A program made the translations under genes and the position numbers. Below, piece by piece: positions 1-8,551 of a stretch of DNA of 64,000 nucleotides (the first letter of the stretch is position 1; each line of letters opens with the position of its first letter). The DNA is taken from the NCBI RefSeq assembly GCF_004299445.1, contig NZ_SCTC01000035.1, positions 96,883 to 160,882 on the forward strand, in the 5' to 3' direction. The notes under the pieces were generated by a model. The model saw nothing but the letters and a program-made list of their open reading frames with translations. It made no database searches and was not told the origin of the DNA. The stretch is from Phenylobacterium sp. (lineage in GTDB: Bacteria; Pseudomonadota; Alphaproteobacteria; Caulobacterales; Caulobacteraceae).

Positions 1-60
1 ACCAAGGTGCGTTTCGTGATGAAGGAAGGCGTGATTCATAAGGGGCCCTCCCTCCCTTAA
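1..60 (+). CDS. Amidohydrolase-like protein, C-terminal end (partial)
   Basis: Frame 1 is open from the window edge to TAA at 58-60 and encodes about 19 residues ending KVRFVMKEGVIHKGPSLP. A terminal strand of the form VRFVMKxGxxHK is typical of amidohydrolase/imidazolonepropionase-like metal-dependent hydrolases, where it closes the small beta-sandwich domain. That is a family memory applied to a very short stretch. The last residues (SLP) and the stop lie inside the inverted repeat that starts at about 46, so the repeat appears to have replaced the original end of the gene. Catalytic residues lie outside the window. Confidence 0.5.
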   Translation, partial: TKVRFVMKEGVIHKGPSLP

Positions 61-194
61 TGGGGAGGGACAGATCGCGAAGCGATCAGGGTGGGGAGGT
101 GTCCGATCCTCCCCGACCTCTCAGTTCCGGCCCACACTTCCCCACCCTGGCGGCTCCGCCGCCTGTCCCCCCCCATTAAGGGAGGGAGGGAAAT
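46..194. repeat. Long imperfect inverted repeat, family A copy 1
   Basis: The arms CCCTCCCTTAATGGGGAGGG and its near complement at about 173-194 enclose an inner pair (CAGGGTGGGGAGG near 109 and CTTCCCCACCCTGG near 138). The whole unit could fold into one long interrupted hairpin. A second copy with the same order of blocks lies at 57493-57632. It fills the gap between the partial amidohydrolase and the DegT aminotransferase and may end transcription of the former. Confidence 0.75.
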
Positions 195-251
195 GCGGCG
201 AAACCAACCGTGTTTGGCCGCGCACGGCGGCGCAGGGCATAAGCCGCGGCC

Positions 252-1412
252 ATGATTCCGTTCATCGATCTGCAGGCTCAGCGCGCCCGCCTGGGCCAAC
301 CCCTCGAAGACGCGATCCTCAAGGTGGTGCGCTCGGGCGCCTACATCATGGGCCCCGAGATCGCCCAGCTCGAGGCCGAGCTCTGCGCCTTCGGCCAGGC
401 GCCGCACGCGTTGGCGTGCGGCTCGGGCACCGAGGCGCTGGTGCTGCCGCTGATGGCCTGGGAGATCGGGCCCGGCGACGCGGTCTTCTGCCCATCGTTC
501 ACCTTCGCCGCGACCGCCGAGGTCATGCCGCTGGTGGGCGCCTCGCCCGTGTTCGTCGACGTGCTGCCCGACACCTACAACATCGATCCGCTGAAACTGG
601 ACGCCGCGATCGCCGCCGTGAAGGCCGAGGGCAAGCTTAAGCCGCGCGCAGTCATCGCCGTGGACCTCTTCGGCCAGCCGGCCGACTACCCCGCGATCAA
701 GGCTGTTACGGACCGGTACGGACTAAAGCTGATCGCCGACTCCGCGCAGGGCTTTGGCTGCACACTGGATGGACACCATCCGATCCATTGGGCCGACGCC
801 ACAACCACCTCGTTCTTCCCGGCCAAGCCGCTGGGTTGCTACGGCGACGGCGGGGCGGTGCTGTCGAAGGACGCCCGCTTTCACGACCTGCTGGTGTCGC
901 TCCGCGTCCACGGCCAGGCCGTGAAATCGGATCTCGAGGGCCGCACCTTCGACCACGATCCCAAGTATCTGAACATGCGCGTGGGCATGAACAGCCGCAT
1001 GGACACCCTCCAGGCCGCCGTCCTCCTGCAGAAGCTGACCATCTTCGCCGACGAGATCGCGGCCCGGAACAAGGTCGCAGCCCGCTATGCCGAGGGCCTG
1101 GGTGACGTGGTCCGCGCGCCGCCGGTCATCGCGGGAGGCACGTCGGTCTGGGCCCAGTACGTCATCGAGACCGACGACCGCGACGGCCTGGCCGCCCACC
1201 TTCGCGGCGAGGGCGTGCCGACGGCCGTCTACTATCCCGTCCCGCTACACATCCAGGCGCCCTACCGCCACTATCCCCAGCCCGGCGGCCTGCCGGTCAC
1301 CGAAGCGGCCGCCGGCAAGGTGCTGGCGCTGCCCATGCACGCCTATCTCGCGCCCGAGACCCAGGACACGATCATCGCGGCCATCCGCAACTACGTGAAG
1401 CGGAACGGCTGA
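252..1412 (+). CDS. DegT/DnrJ/EryC1/StrS family aminotransferase
   Basis: This is a PLP-dependent fold-type I aminotransferase of the sugar-aminating family, 386 residues, which is a full family length. Such enzymes transfer an amino group, usually from glutamate, to a nucleotide-linked keto-sugar for surface polysaccharide or antibiotic sugars. Seen in the sequence: the N-terminal substrate loop (residues 1-35), the PLP-phosphate region ACGSGTEAL (55-63), an Asp in IADSAQ (about 163) that would pair with the pyridine nitrogen, and the Schiff-base lysine K192 in FFPAKPLGCYGDGG. No sugar-pathway genes flank it, so the substrate cannot be named. The ATG at 252 has no strong ribosome site; it lies just after repeat family A. 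Confidence 0.9.
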   Translation: MIPFIDLQAQRARLGQPLEDAILKVVRSGAYIMGPEIAQLEAELCAFGQAPHALACGSGTEALVLPLMAWEIGPGDAVFCPSFTFAATAEVMPLVGASPVFVDVLPDTYNIDPLKLDAAIAAVKAEGKLKPRAVIAVDLFGQPADYPAIKAVTDRYGLKLIADSAQGFGCTLDGHHPIHWADATTTSFFPAKPLGCYGDGGAVLSKDARFHDLLVSLRVHGQAVKSDLEGRTFDHDPKYLNMRVGMNSRMDTLQAAVLLQKLTIFADEIAARNKVAARYAEGLGDVVRAPPVIAGGTSVWAQYVIETDDRDGLAAHLRGEGVPTAVYYPVPLHIQAPYRHYPQPGGLPVTEAAAGKVLALPMHAYLAPETQDTIIAAIRNYVKRNG

Positions 1413-1496
1413 GGGCCGCCACGCAGCCTCGAGTTGCTTGACCCCCGCCTCCATGAGGCAGACCGTCGCCGCGGTTAACACCAAGGGGGGTGAGCG

Positions 1497-2021
1497 ATGA
1501 TGTTCCAAAAGACGGCCGCGATCGCCGCGTCTGTGCTGCTGGCAGGCCTTGCCGGTTGCGCCAAGCCCGAGACGGCCGCCGCGCCAGCCGCGGTGGATAC
1601 CGCCAAGGTCGCCGAGACCATCAAGGCCGACGTCAACCAGTTGGTGGCCGACTTCATGTCGAAGGACGTCGACAAGGCGGTCAGCCACGACGCGCCCGAC
1701 TATGTGGGCATGTTCCACGGCCAGCCCAATGTGGTGGGGCCGGCCGGCGACGCCGAGATCACCAAGCTGCAGATGGCCGACCCCAACGCGGACCTGAAGA
1801 TCACGATCGATGCGGTCGATGTCGCCCAGGCCGGCGACATGGCCGTGGCCCGCACCACCTACGCCTATACCTTCAGCGATCCCGCGACGAAGGCGGCCAA
1901 GACCGAGCATGGCAACTGGGTTCTGGGCTACAAGAAGCAGGCCGATGGCGCCTACAAGGTGGCCTGGGCCGTCGTGTCGGATACGCCGGCGCCGGCTGCT
2001 GCGGCGCCCGCCGCAAAGTAG
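1497..2021 (+). CDS. NTF2/SnoaL-like (DUF4440-type) lipoprotein
   Basis: A 174-residue secreted lipoprotein of unknown function. The N terminus is a signal peptide ending in the lipobox LAGC with the lipidated cysteine at residue 21. A low-complexity Ala/Pro linker follows, and then a cone-shaped NTF2/SnoaL-like fold is suggested by the alternating helix and strand pattern and by the closing segment GNWVLGYKKQADGAYKVAW. That last motif is typical of DUF4440 proteins. A Pro-Ala tail follows. AAGGGGGG at 1483-1490 supports the first of two adjacent ATGs. A strong hairpin lies directly downstream. No catalytic residues can be assigned. Confidence 0.8.
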   Translation: MMFQKTAAIAASVLLAGLAGCAKPETAAAPAAVDTAKVAETIKADVNQLVADFMSKDVDKAVSHDAPDYVGMFHGQPNVVGPAGDAEITKLQMADPNADLKITIDAVDVAQAGDMAVARTTYAYTFSDPATKAAKTEHGNWVLGYKKQADGAYKVAWAVVSDTPAPAAAAPAAK

Positions 2022-2033
2022 TGCTCCGGCGCC

Positions 2034-2059
2034 CCGCAGGCCGCGCCCGCGGCCTGCGG
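2034..2059. terminator. Bidirectional hairpin between convergent genes
   Basis: A perfect 12-bp stem (CCGCAGGCCGCG at 2034-2045 and its complement at 2048-2059) with only two unpaired bases, so the real loop is probably four. It sits exactly between the stop of the lipoprotein and the stop of the convergent VOC gene. There is no clear U-tract on either side, so termination is inferred from position and stem strength. Confidence 0.6.
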
Positions 2060-2737
2060 TCAGCTGAGACTGCCTACGATCGAGGCGCGCTGGGAGAGTT
2101 CGATCCAGTTGCCGTCAGGGTCGCGCACCATCGAGATCCGCGCGGTGGTTCCCAGCGTGACCGGAGCCAGCGCCTCGCGACCGCCTTTGGCCAGGACCTG
2201 GGCGTGCTCGTCATCGACCTTGAAGACCTGGAAGGTGATGTAGCGCCAGCCCGGCCCCTGCATCTGGGCGTCCGCCGGGGCGGACGGATCGGCCTCCAGG
2301 AGGACGAGGCTCTCGCCGGCGCGGAACACGCCCGGCCGCTCCTCTGGCAGACCCAGCGCCTCGCCGTAGAAGCGCCTGTGGGCGTCGAGGTCGCGGACGC
2401 CGATCCGCACGCCGATCTGCCCCACGCCCTCGTGGCCCGGCGGAACCAGGCTCACCCGGTTGCCTTCCGGATCGGCCATCGTCCGCGGCGCCGTCAGCCC
2501 CTCACGCGCGATGACCAGTTCGCGATAGCCGCTGGGCGGGTTGGCCGGCAGCGGGCCCACGTGGTGGTTGATCTTCAGCACGCTGCCCAGCACGTCGTGG
2601 CGGTGCTGGTCCTGGCCCCGGCGGATCGGCAGCACGTGATCCAGCGGCGCGCCCACTTCGCCCTGCCAGAAGGCGAGCATGGGTTCGAGGTCGTTGGTGG
2701 CGAGGCCGATGTCGAGCCGTGGCTTGGCGAGCTGCAT
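2060..2737 (-). CDS. Two-domain VOC (glyoxalase/dioxygenase fold) protein
   Basis: 225 residues made of two vicinal-oxygen-chelate modules, about 1-105 and 110-225. The second has the clearest family signature, from IGVRIGVRDLDAHRRFYGEALGL through SMVRDPDGNWIELSQ. VOC proteins bind a divalent metal and act as glyoxalases, extradiol dioxygenases or resistance proteins; which of these applies here cannot be told. Metal ligands are not all obvious. An in-frame ATG lies 18 codons upstream, but ATG 2737 has an excellent site (AAGGGGAGGAC) just before it and is preferred. Divergent from the quinone oxidoreductase at 2812. Confidence 0.85.
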   Translation of the reverse strand: MQLAKPRLDIGLATNDLEPMLAFWQGEVGAPLDHVLPIRRGQDQHRHDVLGSVLKINHHVGPLPANPPSGYRELVIAREGLTAPRTMADPEGNRVSLVPPGHEGVGQIGVRIGVRDLDAHRRFYGEALGLPEERPGVFRAGESLVLLEADPSAPADAQMQGPGWRYITFQVFKVDDEHAQVLAKGGREALAPVTLGTTARISMVRDPDGNWIELSQRASIVGSLS

Positions 2738-2783
2738 GCCGTCCTCCCCTTGCGTCAGCACCATGGTCATGGAATGTCTGGCG

Positions 2784-2799
2784 TCAAACAAGCGTTTGA
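2784..2799. promoter_or_regulatory. Palindromic operator TCAAAC-N4-GTTTGA, site 1
   Basis: Perfect 6-bp inverted repeat TCAAAC, spacer AAGC, GTTTGA. It ends 12 bases before the ATG of the quinone oxidoreductase, overlapping its ribosome site, in the divergent region with the VOC gene. The same motif recurs at 44886-44903 and 46379-46394. The half-site resembles that of TetR-type fatty-acid regulators such as PsrA; the regulator is not in this window. Confidence 0.6.
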
Positions 2800-2811
2800 G
2801 GAGGATGTCCC

Positions 2812-3777
2812 ATGAAAGCCGCCGTCTATTACGAAAACGGCCCGCCGGACGTCCTGAAGTACGAGGACGTTCCCGATCCTCAGTGCCATCCCAAGGGTAT
2901 CGTGATCCGCGTCGAGGCCGTGGCTATCGAGGGCGGCGACACCCTGAACCGCTTCGGCGGCCCGCTCATGACCCACCCGCACGTGGTCGGCTACCAGGCC
3001 GCCGGCGAGGTGATCGAGGTCGGCAGCGAGGTCACCAACCACAAGGTCGGCGACAAGGTCTGCACCACCGGCGGCTGGGGCAGCCACGCCGAATTGCGCG
3101 CCGTCTCGGCCAAGACCGCGTGGAAGGTGCCGGACGGCCTGTCGACCAAGGAAGCCGCGGTGATCCCGGTCACCTTCGGCACCGCCGACGACTGCCTGTT
3201 CGAGTTCGGCCGCCTGAAGGCGGGCGAGGTGGCGTTGATCCAGGCCGGCGCCTCGGGCGTGGGCGTGGCGGCGATCCAGCTGGCCGCCAAGGCCGGCGCC
3301 TCGATGGTCATCGCCACGGCCTCGTCCGACGAACGGCTCGAGAAGCTCAAGGCCCTCGGGATGACCCACGGCATCAACTACAAGACCCACGACGTGGTCG
3401 AAGAGGTGATGCGCATCACCAACAAGAAGGGCGCCGACGTCGTGGTCGACTCCGTCGGCGGCGCCACGCTGCAGGGCTCGATCCTCAGCCTCGCCTACCG
3501 CGGCCGGGTCTCCAGCGTGGGCCAGGCGGGGCGAGACCGGCAGAAGATGGACCTGTCGACCCTGATGGGCGGCAATCGCACGATCTCAGGCGTCTTCCTG
3601 GGCGCCGAGATCAACACCGACCGCGTGCAGAAGAGCATCACCAGCCTGATCGACCGCGTGGCCAAGGGCGAGCTGAAGGTGCTGATCGACCGCGAGTTCC
3701 CGCTGTCGGAGGCCGCCGCCGCGCACGCCTACATCGAGAGCCGGGCGGCTGTGGGGCGCGTGTTGTTGATTCCGTAG
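2812..3777 (+). CDS. Zinc-independent quinone oxidoreductase (MDR superfamily)
   Basis: 321 residues, medium-chain dehydrogenase/reductase, quinone oxidoreductase branch: NADPH-dependent reduction of quinones or alpha,beta-unsaturated carbonyls. The N-terminal GroES-like domain (about 1-115) contains GYQAAGEVIEVGSEV. The Rossmann dinucleotide motif is AGASGVGVAAIQLA (145-158). The C terminus matches the family ending in HAYIESRAAVGRVLLIP. No cysteine or histidine cluster for structural zinc is visible. GAGGAGGA lies six bases before the ATG. The palindrome at 2784-2799 overlaps the translation start region and suggests repression by a TetR-type protein. Confidence 0.9.
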   Translation: MKAAVYYENGPPDVLKYEDVPDPQCHPKGIVIRVEAVAIEGGDTLNRFGGPLMTHPHVVGYQAAGEVIEVGSEVTNHKVGDKVCTTGGWGSHAELRAVSAKTAWKVPDGLSTKEAAVIPVTFGTADDCLFEFGRLKAGEVALIQAGASGVGVAAIQLAAKAGASMVIATASSDERLEKLKALGMTHGINYKTHDVVEEVMRITNKKGADVVVDSVGGATLQGSILSLAYRGRVSSVGQAGRDRQKMDLSTLMGGNRTISGVFLGAEINTDRVQKSITSLIDRVAKGELKVLIDREFPLSEAAAAHAYIESRAAVGRVLLIP

Positions 3778-3808
3778 AGGGAGCGCCGGGGCGAGCGGGC
3801 GAAGATCG

Positions 3809-3901
3809 TCAGCCGAAGATTTTCAGCCAGAGTCCAGCCAAGCCGAGCAGGATGAACGCCCACATCGCCAGGGACAACAGCAAGGGAACGATCACGCGCA
3901 T
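3809..3901 (-). CDS. Small single-span membrane peptide, 30 residues
   Basis: An ORF of 30 codons beginning MRVIVPLLLSLAMWAFILLG and ending GLAGLWLKIFG. One positive residue is followed by an almost uninterrupted hydrophobic span, as expected of a small inner-membrane peptide. A G-rich stretch (GGGGGGAGGGG) lies shortly upstream. The frame stays open upstream to 4006, but that extension is basic and unlike coding sequence. Support is the start, the ribosome site and the hydrophobicity only; no family is recognised. Function unknown. Confidence 0.4.
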   Translation of the reverse strand: MRVIVPLLLSLAMWAFILLGLAGLWLKIFG

Positions 3902-4044
3902 GCTTCGGGTCCGCCCCTCCCCCCGGGCGACTCTTTCATCAATGATTGGCGCACTCGGGCGCCGAAGACCAGAGACTTCACGCGTACGGGTGTGTGCCGT
4001 CCACACGGCACAACCCTCAGGAGTCCCACCAGGAGGAGAAACCG

Positions 4045-4884
4045 ATGCCGAAAGCTCGTAGCGGCGGCGCCGTCGAGATCGAATACGAGGTCTTCGGCGA
4101 CGGTCCCGAGACCATTCTGCTGATCAACGGGCTGGGGTCGCAGATGACCCGCTGGCCCGAGGCGTTCTGCGCCAAGCTCGTAGCCAAGGGGTATCGCGCC
4201 ATCCGGATGGACAACCGCGACACCGGCCTCTCCACCTGGTTCCAGTCGGGCCAGCGCTACACCCTGAAGGACATGGCCGCCGACGCGATGGCCGTCCTGG
4301 ACGCCGTCGGCGTGGCGAAGGCCCACATCGCCGGCGTCTCCATGGGCGGGATGATCGTCCAGCGCATCGCCATCGACTACCCGGCGCGCGTGCTGTCGCT
4401 CACGTCGATCATGTCGGCGCCCAGCGGCGACGTGGTGGCGACGCCCGAGGCGATGGCGGTGATCAGCAACCCCCCGCCGGACCCGGCCGCCGACTACGAG
4501 GCCTTCATCGCCCACGGCATGAAGAACGCCCGCACCATCGGCAGCCCCGCCTATCCCTGGACCGACGAGGAGCTGCGGGCCCGTGTGGTGGCCGAGCATG
4601 CGCGCGCGTTCAACCCGGCCGGCGTGGGCCGCCAGCGTCAGGCCATCGGCGCCGACGGCGACCGGACGCCGGAGTTGAAGACGCTCAATGTGCCGACGGT
4701 CGTCCTGCACGGCGCCGACGACCCACTGGTCCAGCCCGTGGGCGGCGTCGACACGGCCAACGCCATCCCCGGCGCCGAGCTGCGCATCATCCCCGGCATG
4801 GGCCACGACCTGCCGCCGGGCCTCTACGACACCTTTGTCGACGCGATCCTCGCGGCGGCGACCCGCGCCAAGACCACCGTATGA
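4045..4884 (+). CDS. Alpha/beta hydrolase
   Basis: 279 residues, alpha/beta-hydrolase fold. Visible elements are the oxyanion-hole segment INGLGSQMTRWP (about 27-38), DNRDTGLS after strand 4, the nucleophile elbow GVSMGG with Ser at about 99, the acid in LHGADDPLVQP and the catalytic His in GMGHDLPPG near the end. The DNRDxGxS motif places it near the esterase/aclacinomycin methylesterase-like branch, so a carboxylester is the likely substrate. AGGAGGAG five bases before ATG 4045 decides the start; the frame is open further upstream but without a site. A large inverted repeat follows the gene. Confidence 0.88.
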   Translation: MPKARSGGAVEIEYEVFGDGPETILLINGLGSQMTRWPEAFCAKLVAKGYRAIRMDNRDTGLSTWFQSGQRYTLKDMAADAMAVLDAVGVAKAHIAGVSMGGMIVQRIAIDYPARVLSLTSIMSAPSGDVVATPEAMAVISNPPPDPAADYEAFIAHGMKNARTIGSPAYPWTDEELRARVVAEHARAFNPAGVGRQRQAIGADGDRTPELKTLNVPTVVLHGADDPLVQPVGGVDTANAIPGAELRIIPGMGHDLPPGLYDTFVDAILAAATRAKTTV

Positions 4885-4893
4885 CGCGGTCCT

Positions 4894-5020
4894 AGCGCCC
4901 CCTCCACCGCTTCGCGGTCCCCCTCCCCCATTGGCATGGGGGAGGAACTGATGCGTCGATGGCCCCAGTTCCTCACCCGCTTGCGGGGGAGGGGGACCGC
5001 GAAGCGGTGGAGGGGGCGCT
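4894..5020. repeat. Long inverted repeat, family B, arms about 35 bp
   Basis: Left arm 4894-4930 (starting AGCGCCCCCTCCACCGCTTC) and right arm 4986-5020 are reverse complements over roughly 35 bases. They enclose a second, shorter inverted pair around CCCATTGGCATGGGG (4927-4941). The element lies between the hydrolase and the SDR gene, both on the plus strand, and could act as a transcription attenuator or RNA-stability hairpin. It is related in style, not in sequence, to families A and C. Confidence 0.8.
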
Positions 5021-5056
5021 GGGCTCGCACCGATATTCGCCTTTGTGAGGAACACC

Positions 5057-5842
5057 ATGGGACGTCTTTCCGGCCGCACGGCCGTCATCACCGGCGCAGG
5101 CAGCGGCATCGGCCGGGCGGCGGCCAAGCTGTTCGCGGCCGAAGGCGCGGCCGTCATCTGCGCCGACATTACCGACGCGGTTTCGGCCACCGCGGCAGCG
5201 ATCAACGAGGCCGGCGGCAAGGCGATCGCCATCCAGGGCGACGCGGGCGACGACGCCTTCGTGAAGTCGCTGGTCGACCGGGCCGAGGCGGACTTCGGCG
5301 GCCTCGACGTCTTCTGGGCCAACGCCGGCATCTCGGGCGGCTTCGCGCCGCTGCACGAGCAGACCGCCGACTACTGGTCCAACATCCTGCGGGTGAACCT
5401 GATCGGCCCCTTCCTGGCGGTGAAGCACGCCAGCGCGGCGATGATCCCCCGCGGCCGTGGCGCGATCATCTGCACGGCTTCGGTGGCGGGCATCCGCTCC
5501 GGCGCCGGCGGCCCCGCCTATTCGGCGTCCAAGGCGGGCGTGATCAACTTGGTGCAGACCGCCGCCAATGAGCTCTACGGCACGGGGATCCGGGTCAACG
5601 CCGTGGCCCCCGGCCTGATCGAGACAGGCATGACCAAGCCGATCTTCGACGGCGCCCGGGCCCGCGGCAACGAGGACAAGATCGGCCAGCTGAACCCCAC
5701 GACCCGCTACGGCGAGCCCGAGGAGATCGCGCGGGCGGGCCTGTTCCTGGCCTCGGACGACGCCAGCTACGTCAACGGCCAGACCCTGGCGGTGGACGGC
5801 GGCCTGTCCACCTCGCACCCGGTGGTCCGCCGCAAGCGATGA
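5057..5842 (+). CDS. Short-chain dehydrogenase/reductase (SDR)
   Basis: 261 residues, classical SDR: NAD(P)-dependent oxidoreductase acting on hydroxyl or keto groups. Cofactor motif TGAGSGIG (12-19), acidic residue in CADITD (about 37) favouring NAD(H), WANAG (87-91), catalytic N114, S142, and YSASK with Y155 and K159. The C terminus ends with the usual [10 protein letters not shown]. Substrate unknown. The ATG at 5057 follows GTGAGGA with good spacing; a GTG four codons upstream is less likely. The stop overlaps the next gene by four bases, so the two are translationally coupled. Confidence 0.9.
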   Translation: MGRLSGRTAVITGAGSGIGRAAAKLFAAEGAAVICADITDAVSATAAAINEAGGKAIAIQGDAGDDAFVKSLVDRAEADFGGLDVFWANAGISGGFAPLHEQTADYWSNILRVNLIGPFLAVKHASAAMIPRGRGAIICTASVAGIRSGAGGPAYSASKAGVINLVQTAANELYGTGIRVNAVAPGLIETGMTKPIFDGARARGNEDKIGQLNPTTRYGEPEEIARAGLFLASDDASYVNGQTLAVDGGLSTSHPVVRRKR

Positions 5843-6429
5843 TTATTCTCGTCCGGCACGGCGAGACCTTCTGGAACCGCGAAGGGCGCATCCAGGGCCA
5901 CACCGAGAGCGACCTGACGCCGCTGGGCGAGCGTCAGGCCGCGGCGATGGCCGGGCTGGCGGCCGACCTGGTCCGCGCCGAGGGACCTGAGGGTTGGCGG
6001 CTGATCTCGAGCCCCATCGGTCGGGCCCAGCGCACCGCCGGCTTCGTGGCCGAGGCCACGGGATTGCCGATCGAAACGGACGCAAGGTTGGCTGAGATCT
6101 GCTGCGGGGCGTGGGAGGGCAGGTTGCGCTCCGAGATCGCCCACATTCACCCGGAGGTCTTCGCCACCCGCGAGTGGTTCTTCGGCGCGCCCGGCGGCGA
6201 GACCTTCGAGGACGTCACCGCCCGCGCCTCGGACTGGCTGGGAACGCTTCCGCCCGAACCTGAGCGCCGCATCATCGCCGTCAGCCACGGCGTCTGGGGC
6301 CGCCTGCTGCGCGGGGCCTACGCGGGGCTCGACCGGCAGGCGACCCTGGACCAGGACGTCCCGCAGGACGCCGTCTTCCGCCTGCACAACGGCCAGGTCG
6401 ACCGTCTCGAGTGCGAACCGCTGGACTGA
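5839..6429 (+). CDS. Histidine phosphatase family protein (phosphoglycerate mutase-like)
   Basis: 196 residues. The N-terminal VRHGET (5-10) is the phospho-histidine motif of the branch-2 histidine acid phosphatase/cofactor-dependent phosphoglycerate mutase superfamily. The expected accompanying elements are present: [22 protein letters not shown], the acidic WEG block, and a second histidine in AVSHGVWGR. Short members like this are usually broad phosphatases, not glycolytic mutases. The start overlaps the SDR stop as ATGA, so both genes form one operon, possibly dephosphorylating a related metabolite. Confidence 0.88.
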   Translation: MIILVRHGETFWNREGRIQGHTESDLTPLGERQAAAMAGLAADLVRAEGPEGWRLISSPIGRAQRTAGFVAEATGLPIETDARLAEICCGAWEGRLRSEIAHIHPEVFATREWFFGAPGGETFEDVTARASDWLGTLPPEPERRIIAVSHGVWGRLLRGAYAGLDRQATLDQDVPQDAVFRLHNGQVDRLECEPLD

Positions 6430-6581
6430 CCTGGGCGGGCGTTCGCCGATCACCGCGGCAGGGGCTGCGACACCGAGCCATGCTGCACCGCACACTCAAT
6501 TTGGGTAGTTCACGCCCGCAACCGCCGAATTCGGGGCGCGGTGGGTGCGTCTTTTAACCTTTTCAAGGCGTAGTGGCGTTG

Positions 6582-7724
6582 ATGCACCCGGTTCGCCCTT
6601 TCTTCGCAGCCGCAACCGCCAGCCTGGCGCTGGCCGGCGCCGCCATGGCCGCCCCTCTGCCCAGCGCCGTCGGCGCCGATCAGATCAACGGCGGCTTCCA
6701 GGCGATGCGGGACTTCAACCTCATCGTCCTGAAGGACCTCCAGTCGACCTCCGAGGTCCAGGGGCGGACGTTCGTGGGCGGCAACCTGAAGGGCGGGTCC
6801 TCGTCGAACTACCTGACCTCGCCGGGGGCCCAGGGGACGGGCGGCGTGGCCCTCACCGTCGGCGGCGACGTCACGGGCGGCGCGAAGAACATCAACAACG
6901 GCGGCAGCCTCAAGGTGGGCGGCAACCTCGACTCCGGCGCCAACATGAACGGCGGCGGCTCGGTGAAGGTCGACGGCAACGTCAAGAAGGTCAACGCCAA
7001 CGGCGCCTCGGTCTATGCCGGCGGCAATGTCGAAGGCACCAACGCCAAGGACATCTACTACGGCGGCGCGATCAAGACCTCGAACGGGACCAAGCACGCC
7101 GGCGACAAGAGCGCAGACGGTCTCCAGGCGGCGATCGAGGAACAGGCCGCGATCTACGAGCAGGAGCTGATGGCGACGTCGGACTACCTGGCCGACCTGG
7201 ACGCCACCGCCATCATGACCACCACCAGCCAGCAGGCGATCTTCAAGCCGGACGTCGGCTCGGGCGTGGCGGTCTTCTCGATCAGCGACCTGAAAGGCCA
7301 GCTGACAGGCAAGACTGAGTTGGTCGTCGAGGCGCCGACGAGCTACGACCTCATCGTGATCAACGTGGCCGGCGCGAAGGTCAGCCTGCCGAACAGCATC
7401 AACTTCAACGGCCCGACCAACCTGGGCCAGAAGGTGATCTGGAACTTCTTCGAGGCCACCAGCATCGATCTGGGCTCCAAGAGCTGGTACGGCTCGGTGC
7501 TCGCGCCCAAGGCCGACCTGAAGATCGGCAACTTCATCCAGGGCTCGGTCGTCGCCCGAAGCCTGGTTCAGAACGGCGCGATCAAGATGGACAACTATCG
7601 CTCGTCGGTCACCGTCGCCGAATTCGCCGGCGGCGTGCCCGAACCGGCCACCTGGGCGATGATGATCATGGGCTTCGGCGCGATCGGCGCCGTGATCCGT
7701 CGCCGCCGGGCCGCGCTGGCCTAG
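6582..7724 (+). CDS. Choice-of-anchor A surface protein with PEP-CTERM tail
   Basis: 380 residues. Signal peptide (FFAAATASLALAGAAMAA), then a Gly/Asn-rich region of parallel beta-helix type repeats (VGGNLKGG, VGGDVTGG, VGGNLDSG, VDGNVKK, AGGNVEG; about 60-165), then the choice-of-anchor A core. It ends with VPEPATWAMMIMGFGAIGAV followed by an Arg-rich tail, a textbook alphaproteobacterial PEP-CTERM signal: PEP motif, hydrophobic span, positive end. Such proteins are cut and handed on by exosortase for exopolysaccharide-associated export. No exosortase gene is present in the window. GTG 6573 is an alternative start because AAGG sits closer to it. Confidence 0.85.
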   Translation: MHPVRPFFAAATASLALAGAAMAAPLPSAVGADQINGGFQAMRDFNLIVLKDLQSTSEVQGRTFVGGNLKGGSSSNYLTSPGAQGTGGVALTVGGDVTGGAKNINNGGSLKVGGNLDSGANMNGGGSVKVDGNVKKVNANGASVYAGGNVEGTNAKDIYYGGAIKTSNGTKHAGDKSADGLQAAIEEQAAIYEQELMATSDYLADLDATAIMTTTSQQAIFKPDVGSGVAVFSISDLKGQLTGKTELVVEAPTSYDLIVINVAGAKVSLPNSINFNGPTNLGQKVIWNFFEATSIDLGSKSWYGSVLAPKADLKIGNFIQGSVVARSLVQNGAIKMDNYRSSVTVAEFAGGVPEPATWAMMIMGFGAIGAVIRRRRAALA

Positions 7725-7804
7725 CCAATCGCCGGGGGTTCCTCCCGACGGGCCGGGTGCGGTAGAAGCTCCGACCGCTTCCCAAGACCGTCGCTTTCAG
7801 GACC

Positions 7805-8551
7805 ATGGCCGGACACTCAAAGTTCAAGAACATCATGCACCGCAAGGGCCGCGCCGACAGCGCCCGGTCCAAGCTGTTCTCCAAGCTTTCGCGCGAGATC
7901 ACCGTGGCGGCCAAGATGGGTCTGCCCGACCCGGCGATGAACGCCCGCCTGCGCCTGGCCGTGAACAACGCCAAGGCCGAGTCCCTGCCCAAGGACGTCA
8001 TCGAGCGCGCCATCAAGAAGGCCTCTGGCAACGACGCCGAAAGCTATGACGAGATCCGCTACGAAGGCTTCGGTCCCGGCGGCGTGGGCATCATCGTCGA
8101 GGCGCTGACCGACAATCGCAACCGCTCGGCCTCGACCGTACGCTCCACCTTCACCAAGTGCGGCGGCAATCTGGGCGAGACCGGCTCGGTATCGTTCATG
8201 TGGGATCGCGTGGGCCGGATCGTCTACGGCCCCGAGGCCGGATCCGAGGACAAGGTGATGGAAGCCGCCATCGAGGCCGGCGCTGACGACGTCGAATCCG
8301 ACGAGGACGGCCACACCATCTACACGGCCTTCGAGACCCTTTCCGAAGTGGCCGCGGCGCTGGAAGTCGCCCTGGGCGCCGCCAAGTCGACCCAGCACGC
8401 CTGGAAGCCGAAGGCGCTCACGCCCCTGTCCGGCGACGCCGTCGGCACGCTGATGAAGCTGATCGAGACCCTGGAAGACGACGACGACATCCAGAACGTC
8501 TACTCCAACGCCGACATCTCGGCCGAGGACCTGGAGAAGCTGGCCGGCTGA
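7805..8551 (+). CDS. yebC: YebC/PmpR family protein (TACO1-like)
   Basis: 248 residues, full length for the family, with the invariant start [21 protein letters not shown]. YebC proteins were described as DNA-binding regulators. More recent work links them to translation of difficult sequences such as polyproline. Three-domain layout: helical N-terminal domain (1-75), then two alpha/beta domains including [23 protein letters not shown] (about 80-102). It ends EDLEKLAG. In many proteobacteria yebC lies just upstream of ruvC; here ruvC is about 9.6 kb further on. The stop overlaps the next start as TGATG. Confidence 0.95.
   Translation: MAGHSKFKNIMHRKGRADSARSKLFSKLSREITVAAKMGLPDPAMNARLRLAVNNAKAESLPKDVIERAIKKASGNDAESYDEIRYEGFGPGGVGIIVEALTDNRNRSASTVRSTFTKCGGNLGETGSVSFMWDRVGRIVYGPEAGSEDKVMEAAIEAGADDVESDEDGHTIYTAFETLSEVAAALEVALGAAKSTQHAWKPKALTPLSGDAVGTLMKLIETLEDDDDIQNVYSNADISAEDLEKLAG

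Noticed and set aside
1490..2815. 441-codon open frame on the plus strand across the lipoprotein and VOC genes
   Set aside because: Arg/Gly-rich frame shadow of two well-supported genes on opposite strands; typical of high-GC DNA.
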